A stretch of DNA of 64,000 nucleotides from Brucella rhizosphaerae (GCF_002252475.1 NZ_NNRK01000034.1:62001-126000); one strand, 5' to 3'; shown: positions 18,942 to 28,478, counted from the first letter of the stretch. The notes: a model not told the origin generated them from the sequence alone. Numbers and translations: made by a program.

Positions 18942-19487
18942 TCAACGCAGAACGCGAACCACCGTTCTATTGGTCAAATGCGGCAAGAGGCGCGCCATGT
19001 CGGCGCGCTTCAATGCTATACAGCCCTCGGTCGGGCTGAAACCGGAACGACTGAGATGAAAGAAGATCGCACTCCCGCAGCCACGTCTGCGTAGGCTGAT
19101 GTTCCAGTCCATGACGATGCAGACATCGTAGACATCGTCATTGCGCCACATCTTCTCATGGCTGGCTTTGAAGGGCAGATTGACGGGACGGTTATAATTG
19201 GCGTCATTTGGCGCATCGCACCAGCCATCCAGTTTGCGCACGCGTCTCACCGGCAGGCGGGACAAAGGCAGGCTGCCGGCATCGCCGCGGCGATAGCCAT
19301 AGAGCAATCGCATGGACGAAAGAGGCGTCGCGCCGTCGCCCTCGCGCTTGAAAGCACTGATTCCCCCCTTGCCAAGCGCGCATTCCAGCACCAAATTGCC
19401 AGCAGCAAGCAGGCCGCGCGTCTTATGGCCGGGCTTTGCCCGTACATCGATGATGCCAATTCCGCGGCTTTTTTGATTTCTGGTCAA
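18942..19487 (-). CDS. YkuD-fold L,D-transpeptidase
   Basis: L,D-transpeptidase catalytic domain, 181 residues from a TTG start at 19487 that follows GAGGAGG at ideal spacing; an upstream ATG at 19559 in the same frame has no good ribosome site. The active-site region reads HLSRSG...TEGCIAL, with the nucleophilic cysteine in GCIAL and TEGC in place of the common SHGC, as in the COG3786 branch. Such enzymes make 3-3 cross-links in peptidoglycan or attach proteins to it. No signal peptide or membrane span is visible from either start, which is odd for a periplasmic enzyme. Divergent from cenR. Confidence 0.85.
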   Translation of the reverse strand: MTRNQKSRGIGIIDVRAKPGHKTRGLLAAGNLVLECALGKGGISAFKREGDGATPLSSMRLLYGYRRGDAGSLPLSRLPVRRVRKLDGWCDAPNDANYNRPVNLPFKASHEKMWRNDDVYDVCIVMDWNISLRRRGCGSAIFFHLSRSGFSPTEGCIALKRADMARLLPHLTNRTVVRVLR

Positions 19488-19632
19488 GCCTGCCTCCTCA
19501 AATGCTGACTGCTTGAAAACTTTTGGTGGTATACCCGAAAAGCTCTCGCGTTTTTTCACGGCTTCAACTTATCGCCATTAAATGTCATAAAACACGAACA
19601 ACTATTTGAATCAAAGAGTAACGAGGACAGGC

Positions 19633-20316
19633 ATGACAGGTCGTACAATACTGATTGTGGACGATGACGAAGATCTCCGTTCCATCCTCGTCGAACAGCT
19701 GGAGCTGTGCGAAGAGTTCCAGATTCTCCAGGAAGACAATGCCACGAAAGGCATCCAGACCGCGCGCAACGGCGTCGTCGATTTGCTGATCATGGATGTC
19801 GGCCTGCCGGATATGGATGGTCGCGAGGCGGTAAAGCTTCTGCGCAAAGGCGGCTTCAAGGCCCCGATCATCATGCTGACGGGTCACGATACGGAATCAG
19901 ACACAATCCTCGGTCTTGAATCGGGTGCGAATGATTATGTCACCAAGCCGTTCAAGTTTGCTGTTCTCCTTGCTCGTATCCGCGCGCAGCTGCGCCAGCA
20001 TGAGCAGAGCGAAGACGCGACTTTCATCGTCGGACCTTACACATTCAAGCCCGGTCAGAAACTGCTTCTCGATGAAAAGGGCAGCAAGATTCGCCTGACT
20101 GAAAAGGAAGCAGCGATCATCAAGTATCTCTATCGTGCGGGTGACAAAGTCATTGGCCGCGACGTGCTGCTTGAGGAAGTCTGGGGCTACAATTCCGGTG
20201 TCACGACTCACACGCTGGAAACCCACGTCTACCGCCTGCGCCAGAAAATCGAGAAGGATCCGTCAAATGCGTCGCTTCTGGTTACAGAAAGCGGGGGATA
20301 CAAACTTGTCCCATGA
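19633..20316 (+). CDS. cenR: OmpR-family response regulator, CenR-like
   Basis: The 227 residues start at ATG 19633 (MTGRTILIVDDDED). The receiver domain has the acidic pair D10/D11, phospho-acceptor D55 in LLIMDVGLPDMDG, and K105 in YVTKPF. The C-terminal winged helix of OmpR type ends with THTLETHVYRLRQKIE and GGYKLVP. The sequence matches my memory of alphaproteobacterial CenR, a cell-envelope regulator; no sensor kinase gene is adjacent, as for orphan CenR genes in this group. It is divergent from the L,D-transpeptidase and followed by a cNMP-binding protein 34 bases downstream. The family (OmpR) is certain, the CenR name fairly likely. Confidence 0.85.
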   Translation: MTGRTILIVDDDEDLRSILVEQLELCEEFQILQEDNATKGIQTARNGVVDLLIMDVGLPDMDGREAVKLLRKGGFKAPIIMLTGHDTESDTILGLESGANDYVTKPFKFAVLLARIRAQLRQHEQSEDATFIVGPYTFKPGQKLLLDEKGSKIRLTEKEAAIIKYLYRAGDKVIGRDVLLEEVWGYNSGVTTHTLETHVYRLRQKIEKDPSNASLLVTESGGYKLVP

Positions 20317-20350
20317 TGGACAGCGCCTGATGCGGGTGTAATGACAAGCT

Positions 20351-20812
20351 ATGGCGCTCGATGACGATATTCGCATTCTCGGCTCAGTAGGCCTGTTCGA
20401 GTCATTCACACCCGAACAGTTGCGTCTGCTCGCCTTTGGCGCAGAGCGACTGGTGCTGCGTGCCGGTCGTGAGCTTTTCCGCGAAGGCCAAAGTGCTGAC
20501 TGCGGCTATATTGTCGTGTCCGGCAACATTACCCTGTTTCACGATGCAGACGAAGGGCGGGTCGCGATCCGCCCTGTCGGCCCCGGTGCGATGCTGGGTG
20601 AAATGGCGCTCATTGCGCAAACCACGCGCCTTACAGGGGCGATGGCTGAAGAGGAGACGGAAGTCATCCGCATCAGCCGCGCCATCTTCCGGCGTATTCT
20701 GGAAGAATATCCGGAAGCCGCCGCCTCGCTGCATTCCCACATCAGCCAAAACCTGCTGCAATTGATCAGAGACATTGAAAAAGTCGCCCCGCGCCTTGGC
20801 AGCGACGACTAA
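20351..20812 (+). CDS. Stand-alone cyclic-nucleotide-binding domain protein
   Basis: The 153 residues form essentially one cNMP-binding (Crp/Fnr effector-type) beta-roll: GRELFREGQSADCGYIVVSG near 38-57 and GPGAMLGEMALIAQTTRLTGAMAEE near 77-101, with a phosphate-binding-cassette-like GEMALI...R. It ends in a C-terminal helix. There is no helix-turn-helix, kinase or membrane part. It lies 34 bases after cenR on the same strand, so the two are probably co-transcribed. A role as a cAMP- or c-di-GMP-like ligand sensor or a partner protein is possible but unproven. Its stop codon is directly adjacent to the stop of the ABC-F gene. Confidence 0.85.
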   Translation: MALDDDIRILGSVGLFESFTPEQLRLLAFGAERLVLRAGRELFREGQSADCGYIVVSGNITLFHDADEGRVAIRPVGPGAMLGEMALIAQTTRLTGAMAEEETEVIRISRAIFRRILEEYPEAAASLHSHISQNLLQLIRDIEKVAPRLGSDD

Positions 20813-22390
20813 TTATAATTGTAGCTGCCGTTCAATGCCGATTGCGTCGAGAAACGCCTGATCGTGGCTTACCAGCAATAACCCTCCCTCATATTCATTG
20901 AGTGCAGTTTCCAGCGCCTCAATGGAATCGAGATCAAGGTGATTGGTCGGCTCATCGAGAATCAGCAGTTCCGGCTTAAGCGTACCTCCCAGAACGCAGG
21001 CAAGAGCTGCACGTAACAACTCGCCACCACTTAAGCCTCCGGCAAGACGCGAGGCGCTCTCACCACGAAATGAAAAGCGTGCAAGTGCTGCATGTGCATC
21101 ATTATTGCTTGCGCCCTTGTTCAGTCGACGGAAGTTCTCATAAAGCGTCGCGTCGCGATCAATCAGGCTCATCTGCTGGTCGAACATTGCAATTGGGACG
21201 AAGCGCCTGATTTCTCCCGCAATTGGTTGCAGATCACCGGTTATCAAGCGCAGAAGCGAGGTTTTACCCGAACCGTTCGCACCGCGAATGACGATGCGCT
21301 CGGGCCCGACAATCTTCAGCGAGAAATCACGAATGATCGGATGCTCAGACACCGGTCCGCCCGAAACATTCTGCATTTCCAGAACCACGCGTCCTGAAGG
21401 CGACAGCGATGCATCCACATTGAAACGCATGGGCTTCACGCGTTCGACCTTCGCTTCGGCTTCGCGCAACTGGCTTTGGGCACGATCTGCATTGCGTTCA
21501 GCAAGTGCATCACCGCGGCCACCGGTTTTCTGTGCCCTATCCTCTCGGGCATCGAGCATCAGCTTGCTCATGCCTGCATCAGCACGAGACTTGCGCCCTC
21601 GTGCATCGCTCTTTGCTTGCCGTTCTGCGGCTTCCTGCGCCTTCAGCCTGACCTGTTTCACATCACGTTGGGCAATCTCCAGATCGCGGATAGCCCCCTC
21701 CCGCTCCTGCTCCTTGCGCGCGTGGTAGAAATCCCAATTGCCGCCATAGAGCGTCAACGTGCCTTGTGAAAGCTCAGCGATCATATCCATGGTCCGCAAC
21801 AATTCGCGATCATGGCTGACAACAACGGCAGCGCCCTGCCACTTCGCAAGCATGTCAGCGACAGTCTGACGACCATCGCGATCCAGATTATTGGTCGGTT
21901 CATCCAGCAAAATGAGATCAGGCTCTTGAAACAGAAGTGCCGCAAGCGCTGCTCGCGTCTGCTGCCCACCGCTTAATGCGGAAAGCAATGTTTGCGGCTC
22001 AAGCGCAAGCCCAAACATCTGCAAGGCTTCATCAAAGCGATGCTGCAAAAGCCAGTCTGCCTGCTCGAAATCGGTATCAGCACCCTGCCCCACTTCAATA
22101 CGCGCAAGCATATCGAAAGCATCGCGCGCACCAAACAGACCGGCCAGTGTCTGCTGACTATCACTGCCGATATTTTGCTGAAGCACGCCAATCCGGCCAC
22201 TGCGCGTGACTGTTCCGCTCAAAGGCAACAGATCACCGCTCATGATTTTCAGCAGCGTGGATTTGCCAATGCCATTGCGCCCGACAAGCCCGATACGGCC
22301 TTCGGTTACGCTGAAATTGATACCTGAAAAAAGACTACGTCCATCAGCTGTGACGCAGGAAACATCCTGAAGTGTAAGAAGAGAAGACAT
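20813..22390 (-). CDS. ABC-F family ATPase
   Basis: The 525 residues hold two ABC domains. The first has Walker A GRNGIGKS near 38-45, signature ALSGGQQTR and Walker B LILLDEPTNNLD. The second has GANGSGKTS, GLSGGELLR and LLILDEPTNHLD. A charged linker rich in Arg/Glu/Ala lies between them (about 230-310). There are no membrane spans: this is a soluble ABC-F protein acting on ribosomes, as in translational quality control or drug resistance. The start ATG at 22390 (MSSLLTL) follows CCAGGA; a GTG 27 bases upstream is less likely. The exact ABC-F subgroup is not assigned. Confidence 0.9.
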   Translation of the reverse strand: MSSLLTLQDVSCVTADGRSLFSGINFSVTEGRIGLVGRNGIGKSTLLKIMSGDLLPLSGTVTRSGRIGVLQQNIGSDSQQTLAGLFGARDAFDMLARIEVGQGADTDFEQADWLLQHRFDEALQMFGLALEPQTLLSALSGGQQTRAALAALLFQEPDLILLDEPTNNLDRDGRQTVADMLAKWQGAAVVVSHDRELLRTMDMIAELSQGTLTLYGGNWDFYHARKEQEREGAIRDLEIAQRDVKQVRLKAQEAAERQAKSDARGRKSRADAGMSKLMLDAREDRAQKTGGRGDALAERNADRAQSQLREAEAKVERVKPMRFNVDASLSPSGRVVLEMQNVSGGPVSEHPIIRDFSLKIVGPERIVIRGANGSGKTSLLRLITGDLQPIAGEIRRFVPIAMFDQQMSLIDRDATLYENFRRLNKGASNNDAHAALARFSFRGESASRLAGGLSGGELLRAALACVLGGTLKPELLILDEPTNHLDLDSIEALETALNEYEGGLLLVSHDQAFLDAIGIERQLQL

Positions 22391-22499
22391 GAAGAGTCCT
22401 GGAAACGTTGAAAACACTGGTCATCTGAAACAGTGCTGTACGATCCATTGCTCATCTCTCCTCTTTCGAACTTGGTTCTATATATGCTGACGAAGCTGA

Positions 22500-23306
22500 T
22501 TAATCCAGATCAAACGTCGCGATGACCGGCACATGGTCGGAGGGACGCTCCCAGCCGCGCGCATCACGCAGAATTTGCAGCTCCTTCATATGAGCTTCGA
22601 GATCAGCAGAGCCCCAGATGTGGTCAAGTCTGCGACCACGGTCAGCGGCGTCCCAATCCTTGGCGCGATAGCTCCACCACGTATAAATTTTCTGGTCAGC
22701 GGGAATGACCTGACGCATCAGATCGCTCCAGCCGCCTTTCACACGCAGGTCTTCCAAGGTTGTCGTCTCAATCGGCGTGTGGCTGACAATCTTGAGAAGC
22801 TGTTTATGCGACCAGACGTCGTTTTCGAGCGGTGCGATATTGAGATCGCCAACCAGAACCGACGAATGCCCATCCTGCCGATCGGCTACGATGGCCCGCA
22901 TTTCCTCAAGAAAACCAAGCTTATGCGCAAATTTCGGGTTGATTGCCGGATCGGGTTCGTCACCACCGGCTGGCACATAGAAATTATGAATACGAAGCTT
23001 CTTGTTGCCGGCTTCCACAACGGCGCTGAGATGGCGACAATCGCCCATCTCGCAAAAGCCGATTTTCTCGACACCACTCAGCGGACGCCTGGAAATGGTT
23101 GCGACGCCGTGATAGCCCTTCTGACCACTGATCGCGATATGCTCATAGCCGAGCGCACGGAACCCCTTGGAGGGAAACTGATCGTCTGGGCATTTGGTTT
23201 CCTGCAGACACAGAACATCCGGCTGATAATCGCTCAGAAACTGCTCGACCAGCGGCATGCGCAGACGAACGGAATTGATGTTCCAGGTAGCAACAGAAAA
23301 GGTCAT
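22500..23306 (-). CDS. xthA: Exodeoxyribonuclease III
   Basis: Exonuclease III/AP endonuclease that cuts DNA 5' to abasic sites in base excision repair. The 268 residues carry all endonuclease-exonuclease-phosphatase motifs: TWNINSVR (7-14), LQETKC with the metal-binding Glu (about 34-39), GDLNIAP (about 153) and the C-terminal RRLDHIWG and SDHVPVIA. Length is normal. It is a single gene, with a dispersed repeat copy about 40 bases upstream of its start. Confidence 0.95.
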   Translation of the reverse strand: MTFSVATWNINSVRLRMPLVEQFLSDYQPDVLCLQETKCPDDQFPSKGFRALGYEHIAISGQKGYHGVATISRRPLSGVEKIGFCEMGDCRHLSAVVEAGNKKLRIHNFYVPAGGDEPDPAINPKFAHKLGFLEEMRAIVADRQDGHSSVLVGDLNIAPLENDVWSHKQLLKIVSHTPIETTTLEDLRVKGGWSDLMRQVIPADQKIYTWWSYRAKDWDAADRGRRLDHIWGSADLEAHMKELQILRDARGWERPSDHVPVIATFDLD

Positions 23307-23344
23307 GGGAAAAGACTCGCGGACGCTCTAACTATTTGTTGTTA

Positions 23345-23393
23345 CGCATTGTCCGGCGCAAAACCGCTTCGCACTTTTGCTGGAAATGCTTTG
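23345..23393. repeat. Dispersed intergenic palindromic repeat, inverted orientation
   Basis: Reverse orientation of copies a and b: GCATTGTCCGGCGCAAAACC, then CTTCGCACTTTTGCTGGAAATGCTTT. On the minus strand it starts AAAGCATTTCCAGCAAAAG. It lies between xthA and lolA. Confidence 0.75.
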
Positions 23394-23458
23394 AGATGGC
23401 CGCGAACCTAACGATTTATCCGACAAATGCAAATATCCCGCCGCAATTAACCGGAGGA

Positions 23459-24151
23459 TTACTGACCTTTTCGCTTCATCGCGATGCGCTGATAATCGAT
23501 CTTGAACATATCATCGGTGAAGCGAACGCCGCTGCGCACATTAAACACCATGATTGTGGTGTCGAGGCCCTGTGCATCGGTGATGGTCCACTGCTTGAGA
23601 TCCATGGTCTTCGGCTCAAACATCATGGTAATTCTGGAGCTTCCAAAGGCTGTCTTGTCGCCTACAACAAGCGTCGTCATGTCCGGGTCCTGCTTGACGC
23701 TCTGAAGACGACCGCCGCCAAGATCGATACGATCAGCAAGCAGCATTTTCAAAGGCGTGGTGCCCAGCGCATACATATCCCAGGTGTCGAGCTTGCGGTT
23801 GTTGATGACAACCTGATTGCCGTCTGAAATCACCCGTATCGGAGATTTATCATAGTTGAAGCGGATTTTGCCCGGTCGTTCCAGATAGAAAGTGCCACCA
23901 GTCTGCTCACCCTTGGGGCCGAACTGCACAAATTCACCGGTCAACGTACGCAAGGATGAAAAGTGATCGGCAATTTTTTGAGCCGCAGCGGCACTTCCCG
24001 CACCCTGCGCCTGAGCAATGGACGGTACAAATGCCGGAGCTGCCACGCCAAGAAACAATGCTCCCAATCCGAGTACGGCTGCAAAGCGGCTGGCTTTCGC
24101 AAATGCGGAAATACGGGAGAACATCATCGGCAAACTCTCTGTTTTCATCAT
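23459..24151 (-). CDS. lolA: LolA-like outer-membrane lipoprotein carrier
   Basis: Periplasmic chaperone moving lipoproteins from the inner-membrane LolCDE complex to the outer membrane. The 230 residues include a signal peptide (hydrophobic 23-45, cleavage near AQAQ) and the mature LolA half-barrel with LTGEFVQFGPKGEQTGGTFYLERPGKIRF (given here as family landmarks: F-Q region, RPGKIRF). LDTWDMYALGTTPLKMLLA follows. An internal ATG pair eight codons in, after GAGAG, could be the true start. It lies about 65 bases downstream of ftsK on the same strand, a common FtsK-LolA order. Confidence 0.9.
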   Translation of the reverse strand: MMKTESLPMMFSRISAFAKASRFAAVLGLGALFLGVAAPAFVPSIAQAQGAGSAAAAQKIADHFSSLRTLTGEFVQFGPKGEQTGGTFYLERPGKIRFNYDKSPIRVISDGNQVVINNRKLDTWDMYALGTTPLKMLLADRIDLGGGRLQSVKQDPDMTTLVVGDKTAFGSSRITMMFEPKTMDLKQWTITDAQGLDTTIMVFNVRSGVRFTDDMFKIDYQRIAMKRKGQ

Positions 24152-24215
24152 CTTCTTAAAATAATCCGGCAGTTAGGCACCAGTGTGGCAACTGAAAACC
24201 GATGAGATTTGAATC

Positions 24216-26789
24216 CTAAAATTCGTCATCACCGGTTGGCACCAGTATTTCGCGCTTGCCCGCATGATTGGCGGGACCCACAATGCCTTCTTCTTCCATA
24301 CGTTCGATAATTGAAGCGGCGCGATTATAACCAATGCCAAGACGGCGCTGGATGTAAGACGTGGAAGCTTTCTTATCGCGCAACACGACTGCAACCGCTT
24401 GATCGTAGGGATCGTCGGAATTTTCGAGGTTCGAGGTTCCGGCCGGACCACCGCCTTCATCCTCGTCATCATCTTCAGTGATGGCATCGAGATATTCCGG
24501 CACGCCCTGAAGTTTCAGATGCTGGACAACCCGTTCAACTTCGTCGTCTCCGACGAATGGACCATGCACACGCTGGATGCGTCCGCCGCCTGCCATGAAC
24601 AACATGTCGCCCTGACCAAGCAACTGCTCGGCCCCCTGTTCGCCAAGAATGGTGCGGCTGTCGATCTTGGATGTGACCTGGAACGAGATACGGGTCGGGA
24701 AGTTGGCCTTGATCGTGCCGGTGATAACATCCACCGAAGGACGCTGCGTTGCCATTATGACGTGGATACCAGCCGCACGTGCCATCTGCGCAAGACGCTG
24801 TACCGTGCCTTCGATGTCCTTGCCTGCAACCATCATCAGATCGGCCATTTCGTCGATAATCACGACAATATATGGCATTGGCTCAAGATCGAGCTGTTCG
24901 GTTTCGTAGATCGCTTCGCCCGTGTTGCGGTCAAAGCCGGTCTGCACAGTGCGGGCGATCTGCTCACCCTTTTTCTGCGCCTGACCAACACGCTGGTTGA
25001 AGCCGTCAATATTGCGGACGCCCACTTTGGACATCTTGCGATAACGATCTTCCATTTCGCGCACAGTCCACTTGAGCGCAACAACGGCCTTCTTCGGATC
25101 GGTAACAACCGGTGTCAGGAGGTGCGGAATGCCATCATAGATGGAGAGTTCCAGCATCTTCGGATCAATCATGATCAGACGGCATTCCTGCGGCGTCATA
25201 CGATAGAGCAGCGACAGGATCATCGTGTTGATGGCGACCGATTTACCCGAGCCGGTCGTACCAGCAACCAGCAAATGCGGCATCTTGGCAATATCGGCAA
25301 TCACCGGTTCGCCATTGATGGTTTTGCCGAGTGCAAGTGCAAGCTTGGATTTCGACTGCTCGAAGTCACGACTTGCCAGTATTTCGCGCAGGTAAACCAT
25401 CTCACGCTTCTGGTTCGGCAGCTCAATGCCGATGACATTACGGCCGGGAACAACGGCCACACGGGCAGCAATCGCGCTCATTGAGCGAGCGATATCATCC
25501 GCCAGGCCAATCACACGCGATGATTTGATGCCGGGTGCCGGTTCAAGTTCGTAGAGTGTTACTACCGGACCGGGCTTTACGTTGATGATCTCGCCGCGCA
25601 CGCCAAAATCTTCCAGCACACCTTCAAGCAGACGCGCATTCTGCTCGAGCGCATCCTTGGAAAGCGATGAATCGCGCTGAACCAGCTTGGGTTCAGCCAG
25701 ATAATGCAGAGACGGCATTTCAAACGCGCCGCCTTCTTTGAGGAAGGATGGCTGTGCTTCGCGCTGAATACGTGCACCGCTCTTTGGTGCGGGCGCACGT
25801 TCACCAACGCGTGCCTTAGCGCGTTGTGGTGGTGCATCATGCCATTCTTCGCCTGCAAGCGGTGCGGCTTCCATATCGCCGTCAAAATCCTGATCAGTAT
25901 CGAATGGCGGTTCAGCAGACGATGCGCCATTAAAGCCCGGATCACGCCGCGCGCTGTTGCGGGTTTCAGCGCTGCGACGCACGCTGCGCATATCGCCATA
26001 TTCGTCTTCGCGCGGTTTACGACGGTTGAGGCCTGTGAGCCGCTTGAAAGTCGCTGATGCGCTGAGCATCGTATGTGTCAGAGCGCCAACATACTGCGAA
26101 ATACCACCCGATGAGCTGTCATCTTCTTCATCGTCACTATCCGCAAAATCATCTTCAGCCGTTGCACCGCGTGCAGCTGAGGCGTCGTCCAGCGCCGCAC
26201 GGCGACCAACAATCCCGCTCGCAAACAGGCAAAGCCACAACGCAGGAAATGCAAGCACCAGTGCGATGCCAGATGCAATGGCACCTTGCGGAAATGCCCC
26301 CAGAAACAGCCCGGGAAAGCGCAGCATCATGTCGCCAAACACGCCACCAAGACCGATAGGCATTGGCCAGCTTTCCGGCACAGCAAAGCAGCTTGCAATG
26401 GCTGCAAACAGCAAAGCGGCCCCCATCCATGCAAAGCTGCGCTTCGCGATCCGGCTTATGCCGCCGCGTGTCATGAGCAGAAGTGACCAGATAACCAAAG
26501 GAAGCAGCACCGGAACACTCGCAAGGCCGAAGAACTGCATCGCGAGGTCGGAGAATACGGCACCGGGATAGCCGAGCGCATTGGTAACGGGATTATCCGT
26601 CGCGTGGCTCAGGCTTGGATCGGCAACATTCCACGTCGCAAGCGCACCCACAGCCGCAGCGGTCAGCGAAAGCAACCCCAGCCCAAAGAGGATATAAAAC
26701 TGCCTGCGGAAGATATTGGCCAGTTTAAGCCTGTCTTCCGAAATCCGCTCGTCACGCAGCGGGTATGAGGGCGAATATCCTTGCCGCAT
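24216..26789 (-). CDS. ftsK: DNA translocase FtsK
   Basis: Septum-anchored ATPase that pumps DNA and activates XerCD at dif during chromosome segregation. The 857 residues have four to five N-terminal membrane spans (about 28-200) and a short acidic/Ser-rich linker with limited low complexity (about 200-360). The RecA-like motor has Walker A GTTGSGKS near residue 510 and Walker [13 protein letters not shown] near 640. The C-terminal gamma winged-helix domain (about 790-857) contains [16 protein letters not shown]. All domains are intact. XerC is encoded in this same window at 45926. Confidence 0.96.
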   Translation of the reverse strand: MRQGYSPSYPLRDERISEDRLKLANIFRRQFYILFGLGLLSLTAAAVGALATWNVADPSLSHATDNPVTNALGYPGAVFSDLAMQFFGLASVPVLLPLVIWSLLLMTRGGISRIAKRSFAWMGAALLFAAIASCFAVPESWPMPIGLGGVFGDMMLRFPGLFLGAFPQGAIASGIALVLAFPALWLCLFASGIVGRRAALDDASAARGATAEDDFADSDDEEDDSSSGGISQYVGALTHTMLSASATFKRLTGLNRRKPREDEYGDMRSVRRSAETRNSARRDPGFNGASSAEPPFDTDQDFDGDMEAAPLAGEEWHDAPPQRAKARVGERAPAPKSGARIQREAQPSFLKEGGAFEMPSLHYLAEPKLVQRDSSLSKDALEQNARLLEGVLEDFGVRGEIINVKPGPVVTLYELEPAPGIKSSRVIGLADDIARSMSAIAARVAVVPGRNVIGIELPNQKREMVYLREILASRDFEQSKSKLALALGKTINGEPVIADIAKMPHLLVAGTTGSGKSVAINTMILSLLYRMTPQECRLIMIDPKMLELSIYDGIPHLLTPVVTDPKKAVVALKWTVREMEDRYRKMSKVGVRNIDGFNQRVGQAQKKGEQIARTVQTGFDRNTGEAIYETEQLDLEPMPYIVVIIDEMADLMMVAGKDIEGTVQRLAQMARAAGIHVIMATQRPSVDVITGTIKANFPTRISFQVTSKIDSRTILGEQGAEQLLGQGDMLFMAGGGRIQRVHGPFVGDDEVERVVQHLKLQGVPEYLDAITEDDDEDEGGGPAGTSNLENSDDPYDQAVAVVLRDKKASTSYIQRRLGIGYNRAASIIERMEEEGIVGPANHAGKREILVPTGDDEF

Positions 26790-26951
26790 AAAGCCTGTCC
26801 CGAACCATGTTTTGTTGCCGTCTGGCTGTTAAGCCGCGGGCGCAATGAATCGGGGTGATCCTAATGGTGCGATGGTTAATTCCCCATTAACCATGCATCC
26901 TCATACACAAAGAAATAACGAGGGAAATGCGGGCGAACAAAAATGGAAGTG

Positions 26952-26979
26952 AAAAAGGCGCGGTTTCCCGCGCCTTTTT
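26952..26979 (-). terminator. Rho-independent terminator after amtB
   Basis: On the minus strand AAAAAGGCGCGG pairs with CCGCGCCTTTTT around a GAAA loop and ends in a T-run. It lies 20 bases past the amtB stop codon. It is nearly symmetrical and could also act on the other strand. Confidence 0.9.
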
Positions 26980-26999
26980 CCTGTTGAGACAACTCTGTT

Positions 27000-28307
27000 C
27001 TACTGAACAGACTCGCCGTGCAAAGCGATATCGAGGCCTTCCATTTCGGCCTGCTTGCTTGGACGCAGCCCCATGACGGCCTTGACCACATAAAGGATGA
27101 TTGCCGTTGCGACCGCCGTGTAGACAACAGTGATCGCAGCGCCGAAGAACTGCTTGCCAACGGTTGCGCCTTCGCCAGCCGCATTGATCGTAGCATCCGC
27201 AAAGACACCGGTCAGGATCGCACCGACAAAGCCGCCAACGCCATGGACGCCGAATGCATCGAGCGAGTCGTCATAGCCAAGCGCATGCTTGATCTTGACC
27301 GCTGCAACGTAACAGACAGCACCAGCGATAACACCCAGAATGAGAGCGCCCGTTGGATTGACGAAGCCAGCAGCAGGGGTAACCGCAACCAGGCCTGCAA
27401 CAGCACCCGAAATGATGCCAAGAACACTTGGCTTACCGGCAATCGCCCATTCCGCAAACATCCAGGCGAGAGCCGCACCAGCGGTCGCAACCTGCGTGTT
27501 GAGCATGGCAACAGCTGCAAGGGAGTTTGCACCAGCAGCCGAGCCCGCGTTGAAGCCGAACCAACCTACCCACAGAAGAGCAGCGCCGATGACCGAGAGA
27601 ACGAGGTTATGCGGCGCCATGTTGGTCTGGCCGTAACCGTCACGCTTGCCAATGATGAGCGCTGCAACGAGGCCTGCAACACCGGCGTTGATGTGAACAA
27701 CTGTACCGCCGGCAAAGTCGAGAACACCATCAGAACCGAGGAAGCCGCCGCCCCATACCCAGTGAGCAACCGGAATATAGACGATAAACAGCCACAACGT
27801 CAGGAAGACGAGCATGGACGAAAACTTCATGCGCTCAGCAAACGAACCAGCAATAAGTGCCGGGGTGATGATCGCAAAAGTCATCTGGAAGACAATGAAG
27901 AGATATTCCGGAATGGTCCCCGTGAGCGAGTCCATCGTCACACCGGAGAAGAATGCCTTGGAGAGACCGCCAATATAAGCATTCATGGAGCCGCCATCTG
28001 TGAAGGCCAGCGAATAGCCCGCGACCATCCACAAAACCGACATGAGGCAAGTGACGGCAAAGCTCTGCATGACCGTCGAAAGTACGTTCTTCTTACGCAC
28101 CATACCGCCATAGAACAGCGCCAGGCCCGGGATGGTCATCATCAACACGAGCGCGGTTGAAGTCAGCATCCAGGCCGTATCGCCGGTATCAAGGGTCGGT
28201 GTCGGGGTGGGCGCGGCTGCATCCTGTGCCAGTGCAGTGCCTGCAAGAACGAGCAGTGCTGGCAAGGTGGCCAAAGCCGTTTGCTTGAATCTTCCTGTTA
28301 TGAGCAT
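27000..28307 (-). CDS. amtB: Ammonium transporter AmtB
   Basis: Inner-membrane ammonium channel used under nitrogen limitation. The 435 residues begin with a signal peptide (1-28, ending ALAQD) and have eleven spans. Landmarks are ALFYGGMVRKKN near 64-75, the twin-His pore region (VHINAGVAGL and HGVGGFVGAILTG) and FGHM-type aromatic gates nearby. No glnK lies beside it, unlike the usual glnK-amtB pair. A close match to a sigma-54 promoter sits 68 bases upstream (28374-28390), consistent with NtrC/RpoN control of nitrogen genes. Confidence 0.95.
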   Translation of the reverse strand: MLITGRFKQTALATLPALLVLAGTALAQDAAAPTPTPTLDTGDTAWMLTSTALVLMMTIPGLALFYGGMVRKKNVLSTVMQSFAVTCLMSVLWMVAGYSLAFTDGGSMNAYIGGLSKAFFSGVTMDSLTGTIPEYLFIVFQMTFAIITPALIAGSFAERMKFSSMLVFLTLWLFIVYIPVAHWVWGGGFLGSDGVLDFAGGTVVHINAGVAGLVAALIIGKRDGYGQTNMAPHNLVLSVIGAALLWVGWFGFNAGSAAGANSLAAVAMLNTQVATAGAALAWMFAEWAIAGKPSVLGIISGAVAGLVAVTPAAGFVNPTGALILGVIAGAVCYVAAVKIKHALGYDDSLDAFGVHGVGGFVGAILTGVFADATINAAGEGATVGKQFFGAAITVVYTAVATAIILYVVKAVMGLRPSKQAEMEGLDIALHGESVQ

Positions 28308-28373
28308 CGAGTATCTCCGTCGAATGGCGGCTTCAAACGCGTCTGCGCTGAAAAGACCGGTTCAGACTGAGAG

Positions 28374-28390
28374 AAACAAAAATCGTGCCA
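28374..28390 (-). promoter_or_regulatory. Sigma-54 (RpoN) -24/-12 promoter of amtB
   Basis: On the minus strand the sequence TGGCACGATTTTTGTTT matches the consensus TGGCAC-N5-TTGCA/T, with the -24 GG and -12 TG at the standard spacing; the only departure is TTGT for TTGC. It ends about 66 bases upstream of the amtB ATG. Confidence 0.75.
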
Positions 28391-28451
28391 GTTGCGCCGA
28401 CGGCTCCGCTAAAATGCAATTTTTCTGATATTCGATGCCCGGCATATGATA

Positions 28452-28478
28452 AAAATGCGGTATCAGTTGCCGCATTTT
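28452..28478. promoter_or_regulatory. Perfect palindrome upstream of the amtB promoter
   Basis: The arms AAAATGCGG (28452-28460) and CCGCATTTT (28470-28478) are separated by nine bases. It lies about 60 bases upstream of the -24 element, where an NtrC enhancer would be expected. The words differ from the classical GCACC-N7-GGTGC pattern, so the binder is uncertain; it could instead be the terminator of tesB, read on the minus strand. Confidence 0.5.

Noticed and set aside
24399-25484. A 361-codon frame on the + strand opposite ftsK
   Set aside because: Antisense shadow of the conserved FtsK motor domain.
27018-28160. A 380-codon frame on the + strand opposite amtB
   Set aside because: Antisense shadow of a membrane protein gene; highly charged nonsense sequence.
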